A stretch of 64,000 bases of DNA. Source: FEN-1191 sp036490715 (GTDB lineage Bacteria > Pseudomonadota > Gammaproteobacteria > Steroidobacterales > Steroidobacteraceae). The stretch covers positions 1-64,000 of the forward strand of contig DASXDL010000048.1 in the NCBI GenBank assembly GCA_036490715.1, read 5' to 3'. The notes under the pieces were generated by a model. It made no database searches. It saw only the letters and a program-made list of their open reading frames with translations, and had not been told where the DNA came from. Numbering within the stretch: the first letter of the stretch is position 1; each line of letters starts with the position of its first letter. Below are positions 6,143 to 14,517 of the stretch, one piece after another. The translations under genes and the position numbers were made by a program.

Positions 6143-8539
6143 CTAGAGACTGACCGATAGTCTCATGCCGGCAAAGCGCCGCGCATCCCGCGCCGGCTGT
6201 CCGATCACCGCCGGTGCGCTCCATGGTCCGGTCCAGAAATCCTCGACGTCGGTGTAGTAGACCTTGTCGGTGACATTGTTGATAAAGAACATCGCCTGGA
6301 AGCGGCCGTCGCGGGTCTGCACGCCGGCGCGCAGGTCGAGAATGCCGAAGGCACCCTGCACCGCCCACGGATTCTGGTCCACCAGCATCTGCGCCGAAGT
6401 GCGATAGGTGTAATCAGCACCGAGCACGGCCTCATACGGGTGGCTGCCCATCGGCACGCGCTGCTCGAAGTCGAAGATGCCCTTGAACTTGGGCGAATTC
6501 GGCAAGGTCTTGCCATCGACGTTCTGCACCCCCTGGGTGGTGCCGTTGATCACCACCGGCACGCAGCCCTGCGCGGCCGACTGCACGATGCCACCCGGCT
6601 GGCCCCAGCACGGTGCATTGCTGTAATCCTTGAAGGTCGCGTCGATGTACGCGGCGCTGAGCGACAGGCGCGTGGTCGGCGTCGCCGCCCACTGGCTGTC
6701 AAACTCAACACCGCGGGTCTCGGCCTTGCCGGCCGAGCTCAGATTGAGCGGCGGCGTCAGCACGTTGGCGACGGCCGCGTAAGTCTGGATCTGGTAATCG
6801 CGATAGATGGTGTCGAACACATCGGCGTTGAGCACCAGCGAGCGATCCAGGTACGTGCCCTTGGTGCCCAGTTCAAAGTGATCGATGTGCTCCTGGCCCA
6901 CCGGCTGCAGCGGGATCGCCGCCGCCGGATTGCTCGGGCTCGGATACAGCACCGCCGAGGTGTTGTAGACCTCGGGCGAATAACCGCGCGCGTAAGTGAA
7001 ATACGCCATCGAGTTGTCCGAGAAGTGCTGCTGCAGACTCAGATCGCCGACCAGGGCGTTGGACGAACTACTGCCGGTGCTATAGAGCGGGCCGTAGATC
7101 GCGGTCGGAAAGTTCACGACGTTGATGGTTTCGGCGTATTTGTAGCTCAGCTCATCGTGATTGAAGCGCAGTCCGGCGACCACCGCGGTGCTAGGCAGTA
7201 CCTTCCAAGTCGCGCGCGCGTACGCGTCGTAGGTCACGGTGTCCGGAATCGGCCGCACCACGTACTGCGCCGGCGGCAGTGCGCGGTCGTAGAACTCGTC
7301 CACCTTGGAGTCGGAATAGAACAGGCCGGCCAGATAGCTCAGCGGCTGATCGACCGGCGAGGCCAGCTTGATCTCCTCGCTGCTCTGCGTGACCGTCTCG
7401 TTCTGACTCTGGGTGTTGAAGAACGGCGGCCCGAACGGCGGCCCGCTCGGCGTCAGTACGTTCCAGTAGTAGACGTCGACCGCAAAGATATCCTGCACCT
7501 GCTGCTGGGTCTCGCGCTGATAGGCGCTGGTCGAGGTCAGCGTGGTGCCGTCGGCGAAGCGATAATTCAGGATCACCGAAGCATCCTGATCCTGATGCAC
7601 GGCGCCGGCCGATGTCACCGGGCTCTTGTAGTCGAGGTTGTGCCAGCTCGGGGTGATGCCGGGCAGCGCCACCGATTGCGGCGAGCCGATCAGTACCGCG
7701 CCGGGCGGCACATACAGATAGACGAAATTGAAACCGGTCGAGCGATCCTCCGCCTGGTGCGCCATCACGGTCAGGTCGAAGCTGTCGCTCAGCAGGAACT
7801 TGAGCTTGGCGCGAAAGCCGCTGATGTCCTGCGTGGTCTGATTGCCGCTGGCAAGATTGGTAATCGGATAGTCGATCACGGTCTTGTAGGCCGCCACACT
7901 GGCCTGCACCCGGTCACTGAGCGGCCCAGACGCGAACGCATTGACGCGAAACTCGCCATCATCGGTGAACGTGGTGCTCAGGCTCGCGGTTGGGGTCGCT
8001 GACGGCCCGCGTGTGACCAGATTGATCACGCCGGCGGCGGCGGTGCGTCCGCCGAGGGTGGCCTGCGGCCCCTTGAGCACCTCGACGCTCTGCACGTCCA
8101 TGATGTCGTTACCGTCGTAGGAGTCCGACGGCACCGGCACGCCGTCGACCTGCACGGCCACGCCGGAGGAGATACCCACGGTGCCTTCGTTGGAGACGCT
8201 CGAGATGCCGCGAATGCCCATCGGCACGCGGCCATTGATGGTGCCGTTCAGCTGCACCGAGGGCACGAGCTTATTGATGTCGGAAATATCGCTGACGTTC
8301 TGCTGCACCAGCACGTCGCTGGACAGCACGCTGGCGGCGACCGGAACGTCCTCGAGCTTCTCGGTGCGCTTCTGCGCCGTGATCAGCACTTCCTGCAGCT
8401 GAGCGCCTTCGCTCGCGCTTGCACCATCGGGCGCGCTCGACTGCTGCGCCTGCGCCAACGGCGCAACGCCGGCCAGGACCATCGCTAGCGACACCGCCAT
8501 CGCACCACGAGCAGGCAGCCGCACGTGAATTGTCTTCAT
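6143..8539 (-). CDS. TonB-dependent outer-membrane receptor
   Basis: A 798-residue active-transport receptor driven by TonB/ExbBD. Signal peptide MKTIHVRLPARGAMAVSLAM to AQAQ; TonB box EVLITAQKR; plug domain with EDVPVAASVLSSDVL, GIRGISSVSNEG and VEVLKGPQATLGG; then a 22-strand barrel with TYARGYSPEVYN and FELGTKGTY. It is of the large receptor type abundant in sphingomonads and Steroidobacter-like degraders. Start: ATG 8539 is preferred because GGGGGG lies 7 bases upstream; ATG 8545 is an alternative. It is divergent from the LysR gene, the usual arrangement for substrate-induced uptake, and is followed by an MFS transporter. The specific ligand is unknown; an aromatic acid is inferred. Confidence 0.9.
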   Translation of the reverse strand: MKTIHVRLPARGAMAVSLAMVLAGVAPLAQAQQSSAPDGASASEGAQLQEVLITAQKRTEKLEDVPVAASVLSSDVLVQQNVSDISDINKLVPSVQLNGTINGRVPMGIRGISSVSNEGTVGISSGVAVQVDGVPVPSDSYDGNDIMDVQSVEVLKGPQATLGGRTAAAGVINLVTRGPSATPTASLSTTFTDDGEFRVNAFASGPLSDRVQASVAAYKTVIDYPITNLASGNQTTQDISGFRAKLKFLLSDSFDLTVMAHQAEDRSTGFNFVYLYVPPGAVLIGSPQSVALPGITPSWHNLDYKSPVTSAGAVHQDQDASVILNYRFADGTTLTSTSAYQRETQQQVQDIFAVDVYYWNVLTPSGPPFGPPFFNTQSQNETVTQSSEEIKLASPVDQPLSYLAGLFYSDSKVDEFYDRALPPAQYVVRPIPDTVTYDAYARATWKVLPSTAVVAGLRFNHDELSYKYAETINVVNFPTAIYGPLYSTGSSSSNALVGDLSLQQHFSDNSMAYFTYARGYSPEVYNTSAVLYPSPSNPAAAIPLQPVGQEHIDHFELGTKGTYLDRSLVLNADVFDTIYRDYQIQTYAAVANVLTPPLNLSSAGKAETRGVEFDSQWAATPTTRLSLSAAYIDATFKDYSNAPCWGQPGGIVQSAAQGCVPVVINGTTQGVQNVDGKTLPNSPKFKGIFDFEQRVPMGSHPYEAVLGADYTYRTSAQMLVDQNPWAVQGAFGILDLRAGVQTRDGRFQAMFFINNVTDKVYYTDVEDFWTGPWSAPAVIGQPARDARRFAGMRLSVSL

Positions 8540-8660
8540 TGGCATCCCCCCGCTTTCGACTCTGGCCTGAAGGCCACCGGCGGCTGTGCCGACGTGCTTG
8601 TTGCTGTCTCGCAACATCGGCCAGCCACTGTTTGAGGGAGGTTACGCGGCTCGGTGGATT

Positions 8661-8700
8661 TGCGGAAATAATTACTCTAAATTGTATTGATTGATCGTAT
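8661..8700. promoter_or_regulatory. AT-rich divergent promoter/operator between TonB receptor and LysR gene
   Basis: A sharply AT-rich block (AAATAATTACTCTAAATTG then TATTGATTGATCGTATAGAT) in a GC-rich genome. It sits just upstream of the LysR start and ~120 bases from the receptor start. LysR proteins bind such T-N11-A type sites in shared divergent promoters. A TTGCGG (8660-8665) lies 17 bases before TGTATT, a weak sigma-70 match for lysR. Confidence 0.45.
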
Positions 8701-8713
8701 AGATAGGAAAGGC

Positions 8714-9646
8714 ATGCGACTCAACCGCTTCGACCTCAATCTGCTGGTCGCCCTGGATGCGCTGCTGACCGAGAAAAATACCACCCGGGCGGGCAAGCGC
8801 ATCAACCTGAGCCAGCCGGCCATGAGCTGTGCACTGGCGCGACTGCGCAGCTATTTCAACGATCCGATCCTGACCCAGGTGGGCCGCAACCTAGTCGCCA
8901 CGCCGCTGGGCACCAGCCTGGCGCAACCGGTACGCGAGCTGCTAATGCGCACCGAGGCCACGCTCGACAGCCGCCCGAATTTCGATCCCGGCACCACGCG
9001 CCGCAAGTTCCGCGTGATGCTGTCCGACTACGTATCGACCGTGTTCATGGCCGAGGTCGCCCGGCGCACCGAGCGGGTCGCGCCCGGCATGACCTTCGAG
9101 ATCCTGCCGCACGGTCTGTCGCCCGAGACCGCGCTCGAGAGCGGCGACATCGACCTGCTGCTGATGCCGGATGAATTCCTGCCGCGCGAACACCCGTCCG
9201 AAGCGTTGTTTGAAGAACACTACGTCGTCGTTGCCTGGGCTCAACATCCGACCGTGGGTCGACAGCTCAGCCAGGCGCAATACCTGGAGCTGCGCCACGT
9301 GGTGGCCCGTCCCGGTGCTCACCCGCAACGCCGTCCGGCGGTGGATGAGCTGTATTTCGAGCGCCTTGGCCATGAGCGTCACATCGACGTGGTGGTCGGC
9401 GAGTTCAACGTGCTGCCGCAGTACGTGCTCGGCACCAGCCGCGTCGCCACCATGCATCACCGCCTGGCCCGGCTGTACGCGCGCCACCTGCCGCTCAAGA
9501 TTGTGCCGCTGCCGTTCAAGTGCCCGCCGATCCGTGAAGCCATCGCCTGGCACAGTCATCGCGACCAGGACCTGGGCCTGGCCTGGGTACGCGAGCAGTT
9601 CAAGGCTACCGCCGCCGAACTCGACCGGATCGTGGCTGCGGCGTAG
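8714..9646 (+). CDS. LysR-family transcriptional regulator (NodD/GalR-like)
   Basis: A 310-residue DNA-binding regulator. The winged helix lies at residues ~1-60: RFDLNLLVALDALLTEKNTTRAGKRINLSQPAMSCALARLR. The effector-binding domain follows. The start MRLNRFDLNLL is the standard N-terminus of the NodD-like branch, and ATG 8714 has AGGAAAGG just upstream, so the GTG/ATT-type starts further out are not needed. It precedes ligK and galD on the same strand and is divergent from the TonB receptor, so it most likely senses a ring-cleavage intermediate or the aromatic substrate and controls both directions; GalR of Pseudomonas gallate clusters is a functional parallel. Confidence 0.88.
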   Translation: MRLNRFDLNLLVALDALLTEKNTTRAGKRINLSQPAMSCALARLRSYFNDPILTQVGRNLVATPLGTSLAQPVRELLMRTEATLDSRPNFDPGTTRRKFRVMLSDYVSTVFMAEVARRTERVAPGMTFEILPHGLSPETALESGDIDLLLMPDEFLPREHPSEALFEEHYVVVAWAQHPTVGRQLSQAQYLELRHVVARPGAHPQRRPAVDELYFERLGHERHIDVVVGEFNVLPQYVLGTSRVATMHHRLARLYARHLPLKIVPLPFKCPPIREAIAWHSHRDQDLGLAWVREQFKATAAELDRIVAAA

Positions 9647-9744
9647 CGCGAACGCGCGCGGCGTTCACAGCGGTGGGCACGCAGCGCCGTAGCGAGCGTG
9701 CAGGCCCCCCGATATACTTTTTGTTTCACGGCTGGAGTACGCCG

Positions 9745-10422
9745 ATGGCCAAGCACATCGTGGTGCGCGATATCGCGCGACCGGAATCCGCCGAGCTCGA
9801 GGCGCTGGCCGGCTATGGCGTTGCCACGGTGCATGAAGCGCAGGGACGCAGCGGTCTATTGGCCTCTTATATGCGGCCGATCTACCGCCCGGTCAGCATC
9901 GCCGGCAGCGCAGTCACGGTGCTGGTACCGCCGGGGGACAACTGGATGCTGCACGTGGCCATCGAAGTGTGCAGCCCGGGCGATGTGCTGGTGGTCGCCA
10001 CCACCTCGGCCTGCGAGGACGGCTACTTCGGCGATCTGCTGGCAACCTCCTGCGCCGCCCGTGGCGTCAAGGGCCTCATCATCGATGCCGGTGTGCGCGA
10101 TGTCGCCACGCTGACGCAGATGGCGTTTCCGGTCTGGAGCAAGGCGATTTACGCCCAGGGTACCGTCAAGGCAACCCTCGGTGCCGTCAATGTACCGGTG
10201 GTGTGCGCCGGCGCCCAGGTCGCTCCCGGTGATGCCATCGTCGCCGACGATGACGGCGTCGTGGTGGTGCCGCGCGCTGAGGTGAAAGCCACGGTAAAGG
10301 CATCAGCCGCGCGCATGGCTGCCGAAGAGGACAAGCGCAAGCGCCTGGCGGCCGGCGAACTGGGTGTCGACATCTATCAGATGCGCGAGCGCCTCAAGGC
10401 CCTGGGACTTGAGTATCGCTAG
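9745..10422 (+). CDS. ligK: 4-carboxy-4-hydroxy-2-oxoadipate aldolase / oxaloacetate decarboxylase
   Basis: A 225-residue cytosolic class II aldolase of the RraA-like fold. It splits 4-carboxy-4-hydroxy-2-oxoadipate to pyruvate and oxaloacetate, the last step of gallate and protocatechuate 4,5-cleavage degradation. Family marks: VATVHEAQGRSGLLASYMRPIY, AVTVLVPPGDNWMLHVAIEV, GDLLATSCAARGVKGLIIDAGVRDV (Arg and Asp of the active site) and DDDGVVVVPR. Length agrees with LigK/ProA (~227). The ATG at 9745 has GGAG 9 bases upstream; the extension to 9673 is not protein-like. galD starts 13 bases after its stop. Symbol galC or proA would be equally correct. Confidence 0.9.
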   Translation: MAKHIVVRDIARPESAELEALAGYGVATVHEAQGRSGLLASYMRPIYRPVSIAGSAVTVLVPPGDNWMLHVAIEVCSPGDVLVVATTSACEDGYFGDLLATSCAARGVKGLIIDAGVRDVATLTQMAFPVWSKAIYAQGTVKATLGAVNVPVVCAGAQVAPGDAIVADDDGVVVVPRAEVKATVKASAARMAAEEDKRKRLAAGELGVDIYQMRERLKALGLEYR

Positions 10423-10435
10423 AGCGCCAGCACGC

Positions 10436-11533
10436 ATGGGCGGCCGACAGACAGCGATCCCCTGCACCCTGATGCGCGGCGGCACCTCCAAGGGGCCGTT
10501 CTTCCTGGCCTCCGATCTGCCGGCCGATCCGGCGCTGCGCGACCGCGTGCTGCTGGCCGTCATGGGCTCGCCCGACCCGCGTCAGATCGACGGGCTCGGC
10601 GGCGCCGAGCCACTCACCAGCAAGGTGGCAATCGTCTCGCCCTCGCAGCACCCGGGCGTCGACGTCGATTACCTATTCGCGCAGGTGCTGATCGACAAGC
10701 CGATGGTCGATGTCAGCCCCAACTGCGGCAACATGCTGGCCGGCGTGGGGCCGTTCGCGATCGAGCGCGGGCTGGTCGCGGCGCGCGATCCGCAGACCCA
10801 GGTGTCGATCTACATGGTCAACACCGGCAACCGCGCGGTGGCGAGCGTGCCCACGCCCGGCGGTCAGGTTCGCTATGACGGCGAGGCCGAGATTGCCGGG
10901 GTACCCGGGAGCGCAGCAGCGATCCACATCGACTTTCTCGATACCGCCGGCTCGGTCTGTGATTCGCTGCTGCCAACCAAGCGCGCGCGCGATCGCATCG
11001 GCGATATCGAGGTCACCTGCATCGACAACGGCATGCCGGTGGTGGTGCTCGCAGCCAGCGCTCTCGGCAAGAGCGGCTATGAATCACCCAAGGATCTCGA
11101 CGCCGACCGAGACTTCAAGGCACGGCTGGAGAAATTGCGGCTCGCGGCCGGAGTGCTGATGGGATTGGGCGACGTGAGCGCTAAGGTCGTACCCAAGATC
11201 ACCCTGATCGCAGCGCCGCGCGCTAGCGGCCAGGTGTGCACGCGCACGTTCATCCCGCATCGCTGCCACGCCGCCATCGGCGTGCTGGGCGCGGTCAGTG
11301 TCGCTAGCGCCTGCGTCATGCCAGGATCTGTGGCCGAGGGCATCGCCACGGCATCGAGCGGCTCGCCGCGCCTGCTGTCGGTGGAACATCCCAGCGGCGA
11401 ATTCACCGTGGCGCTGGAAGTATCCGGCAGCGGCGCCGACTTCAGCGTCGGCCGCTCAGGCATCGTGCGCACCGCGCGTGCCCTGATGCGCGGCGAAGCG
11501 CTGGTGCCGCACGCGCTCTGGCCGCGCGACTGA
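10436..11533 (+). CDS. galD: 4-oxalomesaconate tautomerase (PrpF family)
   Basis: A 365-residue isomerase with the PrpF/diaminopimelate-epimerase-like fold. It converts the keto to the enol form of 4-oxalomesaconate for hydration by LigJ. Seen: PCTLMRGGTSKGPFF near the N-terminus, DGLGGAEPLTSKVAIV, DVSPNCGNMLAGVGPFAIE with the conserved Cys, and HRCHAAIGVLGAVSVA near the C-terminus. Length fits GalD (~361). ATG 10436 lies 13 bases after ligK, so the two are co-transcribed. It converges on ligJ with a short hairpin between them. PrpF (2-methylaconitate isomerase) is the closest alternative, but the ligK/ligJ context favours GalD. Confidence 0.86.
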   Translation: MGGRQTAIPCTLMRGGTSKGPFFLASDLPADPALRDRVLLAVMGSPDPRQIDGLGGAEPLTSKVAIVSPSQHPGVDVDYLFAQVLIDKPMVDVSPNCGNMLAGVGPFAIERGLVAARDPQTQVSIYMVNTGNRAVASVPTPGGQVRYDGEAEIAGVPGSAAAIHIDFLDTAGSVCDSLLPTKRARDRIGDIEVTCIDNGMPVVVLAASALGKSGYESPKDLDADRDFKARLEKLRLAAGVLMGLGDVSAKVVPKITLIAAPRASGQVCTRTFIPHRCHAAIGVLGAVSVASACVMPGSVAEGIATASSGSPRLLSVEHPSGEFTVALEVSGSGADFSVGRSGIVRTARALMRGEALVPHALWPRD

Positions 11534-11542
11534 CGCCTGCGC

Positions 11543-11558
11543 GGCCGCTTCAGCGGCC
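11543..11558. terminator. Short hairpin between convergent galD and ligJ
   Basis: GGCCGCT (11543-11549) and AGCGGCC (11552-11558) form a compact stem at the convergence point, overlapping the last codons of ligJ. It has no T-run, so any terminating role is weak or bidirectional. Confidence 0.35.
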
Positions 11559-12572
11559 CAGCGACTTCAGCAGCGTATCGAGGCGCGGATACACGCGGCG
11601 CGCATTACCGCTGTAGACACGCTCGCGATCGGCATCGCCCAGCGCCAGCGCATCGACGTAGCGGCGGGTGTCATCGTAATGATGGCCGCTGCGCGGATCG
11701 ATGCCGCGCACCGCGCCGACCATCTCCGAGCCGAACAGGATGTTCTGCACCGGCACCACCTCGAACAGCAGCTCGATGCCGGGCAGGTGGTAGACGCAGG
11801 TATCGAAGAACACGTTCTGCAGCAGCTGTTCGAGCGGCGGGCGCTTCAGGTCCTGCGCCAGCCCGCGAAAGCGGCCCCAGTGATACGGCACCGCTCCGCC
11901 GCCGTGCGGAATGATGATGCGCAGCGTCGGGAAGTCAGTGAATAGATCGGCAGTCAGAAACTGCATGAACGCCGTGGTGTCGGCATTCAGATAGTGCGCG
12001 CCGGTGGTATGGAAGTTCGGGTTGCACGATGCACTGACGTGCACCATCGCCGGCACGTCCAGCTCCACCATCTTCTCGTACAGCGGGTACCACTGGCGGT
12101 CGGTCAGCGGCGGGGAATTCCAGTGGCCGCCGGAAGGATCCGGATTGAGGTTGCAGCCGATGAAACCCAGCTCGCGCACGCAGCGCTCCAGCTCGGCAGC
12201 GCTGTGCTTAGGTGGCACGCCCGGGGATTGCGGCAGCTGGCAGACACCGGCGAAATTCTCCGGGTACAGCCGGCAAACCCGGTGGATCAGATCGTTGCAG
12301 ACGCGGCTCCACTGCAGGCTGACCGCCTCGTCGCCGATGTGGTGCGCCATGGCCGAGGCGCGCGGTGAGAAGATCGTCAGATCACTGCCGCGCTCGCGCT
12401 GCAGCTTCAGTTGCGCCTTCTCCAGCGTCTCGCGGATCGCATCATCGCTGATGCGGGGCGCGGCGATTGAGTTTAGGCTGCCTGCGCCCTTGAGCGCGGA
12501 CAACTGCGCGTCGCGAAACGCCTGCAGCTCGGGCGGCGCGGTGGTGTAGTGGCCGTGACAGTCGATGATCAT
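11550..12572 (-). CDS. ligJ: 4-oxalomesaconate hydratase (amidohydrolase family)
   Basis: A 340-residue zinc-dependent enzyme of the amidohydrolase superfamily. It adds water to 4-oxalomesaconate to give 4-carboxy-4-hydroxy-2-oxoadipate, the LigK substrate. The N-terminus MIIDCHGHYTTAPPELQAFR carries the metal-binding HxH (His 6, His 8), and further conserved blocks are GFIGCNLNPDPSGGHWNSPPL, MVHVSASCNPNFHTTGAHY, RIIIPHGGGAVPYHWGRFRG and ILFGSEMVGAVRGIDP. ATG 12572 is the family start and length equals LigJ. It lies 22 bases after cysNC on the same strand with no terminator, so it may be read from the cys run rather than with ligK-galD. Confidence 0.9.
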   Translation of the reverse strand: MIIDCHGHYTTAPPELQAFRDAQLSALKGAGSLNSIAAPRISDDAIRETLEKAQLKLQRERGSDLTIFSPRASAMAHHIGDEAVSLQWSRVCNDLIHRVCRLYPENFAGVCQLPQSPGVPPKHSAAELERCVRELGFIGCNLNPDPSGGHWNSPPLTDRQWYPLYEKMVELDVPAMVHVSASCNPNFHTTGAHYLNADTTAFMQFLTADLFTDFPTLRIIIPHGGGAVPYHWGRFRGLAQDLKRPPLEQLLQNVFFDTCVYHLPGIELLFEVVPVQNILFGSEMVGAVRGIDPRSGHHYDDTRRYVDALALGDADRERVYSGNARRVYPRLDTLLKSLGR

Positions 12573-12594
12573 GGCTCGATTGTCACACAGTCGA

Positions 12595-14517
12595 CTACGG
12601 GATAAACACCCAGTCCCGATCAATCACCCCGGCGTAGCGCAGCTGGCTGATGATCTGTTCGGCGGCCTGCTCGGCGCTGATGCGCGCGGTGTCGATGCGT
12701 ATCTCGGGTGTCTCCGGCGGCTCGTACGGAGAATCGATGCCGGTGAAATTCCGGATCTTGCCGGCGCGCGCCTTGCGATAAAGTCCCTTCGGGTCGCGCG
12801 CTTCGGCGACCGCCAGCGCGGTATCGATGAAGATCTCGAAGAACTCGCCGGTGCCGAGCAGCGAGCGCGCCAGCTGGCGCTCGGAACGAAACGGCGAGAT
12901 GAACGATACCAGCACGATCAAGCCGGCATCGGTCATCAGTCGGGCAACTTCGGCGACCCGCCGGATGTTCTCGACCCGATCGACATCGGTGAAGCCCAGA
13001 TCGCGATTGAGTCCATGGCGCACGTTGTCGCCGTCAAGCAAATAGGTGTGGCGTCCCATGCCGAACAGCTTCTTCTCCACCAGGTTGGCGATGGTTGATT
13101 TGCCGGCGCCCGATAGGCCGGTGAACCACAGCACGCAGGCCTTCTGGTTCTTCAGCACCGAACGATTGGCGCGGTCGACATCCAGCGCCTGCCATTCTAC
13201 GTTCTCGGCCGGTCGCAGCGCCGCCTGCAGCATGCCGGCGCCGACCGTGTTGTTGTTGATTCGATCGATCAGGATGAAGCCGCCGGTATCGCGGTTGACC
13301 GTGTACGGGTCGAACGCCAGTGGCTGATCCAGATTCAGATTGACCACACCGATCTCGTTGAGCTCCAGCTGGCGCGCCGCCAGTTCCTCCAGCGTGTTGA
13401 CGTTGACCTTATATTTAAGTGGCGCGACCGAGGCCGAGACGGTGCGGGCACCGCACTTGAGCAGGTACGGACGACCCGGGAGCATCGGCTCCTCGCCCAT
13501 CCAGACGATCGTGGCCTCGAACTTGTCGGCCACCGCGGCTGGCGCTGCGGCCGATACCAGCAGATCACCGCGGCTCACGTCGACCTCGTCCTGCAAGGTC
13601 AGCGTGACCGACTGCCCGGCGACCGCCTGCGGCAGGTCGCCGTCGGCGGTGACGATGCGCCCGACGCGACTGTTGGCGCCCGCGGGCAGGATCCGAACCG
13701 GATCGCCGGCGCGCACGCTGCCCGAGACTATGAGGCCGGCGAAACCGCGGAATTCCTGATTGCGGCGGTTGACCCATTGCACCGGCATTCGAAACGGCTG
13801 CGCCGCGATTTCGTTGCGGATCGGCACGGTGTCGAGGTGCTGCGTCAGGCTCGGACCCGCGTACCATGGCATCGCAGCGGAGGATTCGAGCACATTGTCG
13901 CCACGCAGCGCCGACACCGGGATGGCGATGATGTCCTTGAGACCTATGCGGCCAGCGAACTCCCGATAACTGCGCTCGATGTCCTGGAACACGCCGTGGG
14001 CGTAGCCGACCAGATCCATCTTGTTGATCGCCAGCACGATGCGGCGAATACCCAGCAGCGATACCAGGTAGCTGTGCCGGCGGGTCTGCGTCAGTACGCC
14101 CTTGCGCGCATCTACCAGGATGATCGCCAGGTCGGCACTCGAGGCGCCGGTGACCATATTGCGGGTGTACTGCTCGTGTCCGGGCGTATCGGCGACGATG
14201 AACTTGCGGCGCTCACTGGCGAAGAAACGGTAGGCGACATCGATCGTGATGCCCTGCTCGCGCTCGGCCGCCAGCCCATCCACCAGCAGCGCGAAATCCA
14301 GCTCGTCACCCTGCGTGCCGAGCCGACGCGAGTCGCTTTCGAGCGCCTCGAGCTGGTCCTGCAGCAGCAACCGCGATTCATAGAGCAGCCGTCCGATCAG
14401 CGTGCTCTTGCCGTCGTCGACACTGCCGCAGGTGATGAAGCGCAGCAGATCCTTGCGCGCCTGCGCGCTCAGCCAGGCCTCGAGCTCGCTCGGCGCCGAC
14501 GGCGCGACCACGCTCAT
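12595..14517 (-). CDS. cysNC: Bifunctional sulfate adenylyltransferase subunit 1 / adenylylsulfate kinase
   Basis: A 640-residue fusion in the cytoplasmic sulfate-activation pathway. Residues ~20-440 are the GTPase subunit CysN, with G1 GSVDDGKST, DTPGHEQYTRNM and INKMDLV; residues ~460-640 are the APS kinase CysC, with WFTGLSGAGKST and the DGDNVRHGLNRDLGF block. CysN drives APS formation by CysD, and CysC makes PAPS. The ATG overlaps the cysD stop by one base (TGATG). Fused CysNC is common in high-GC proteobacteria. Confidence 0.95.
   Translation of the reverse strand: MSVVAPSAPSELEAWLSAQARKDLLRFITCGSVDDGKSTLIGRLLYESRLLLQDQLEALESDSRRLGTQGDELDFALLVDGLAAEREQGITIDVAYRFFASERRKFIVADTPGHEQYTRNMVTGASSADLAIILVDARKGVLTQTRRHSYLVSLLGIRRIVLAINKMDLVGYAHGVFQDIERSYREFAGRIGLKDIIAIPVSALRGDNVLESSAAMPWYAGPSLTQHLDTVPIRNEIAAQPFRMPVQWVNRRNQEFRGFAGLIVSGSVRAGDPVRILPAGANSRVGRIVTADGDLPQAVAGQSVTLTLQDEVDVSRGDLLVSAAAPAAVADKFEATIVWMGEEPMLPGRPYLLKCGARTVSASVAPLKYKVNVNTLEELAARQLELNEIGVVNLNLDQPLAFDPYTVNRDTGGFILIDRINNNTVGAGMLQAALRPAENVEWQALDVDRANRSVLKNQKACVLWFTGLSGAGKSTIANLVEKKLFGMGRHTYLLDGDNVRHGLNRDLGFTDVDRVENIRRVAEVARLMTDAGLIVLVSFISPFRSERQLARSLLGTGEFFEIFIDTALAVAEARDPKGLYRKARAGKIRNFTGIDSPYEPPETPEIRIDTARISAEQAAEQIISQLRYAGVIDRDWVFIP

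Noticed and set aside
6440..8002. 520-codon forward open frame opposite the TonB receptor
   Set aside because: An antisense shadow of the GC-rich receptor gene; His/Arg/Val-rich, with no domain, no start context and no family resemblance.
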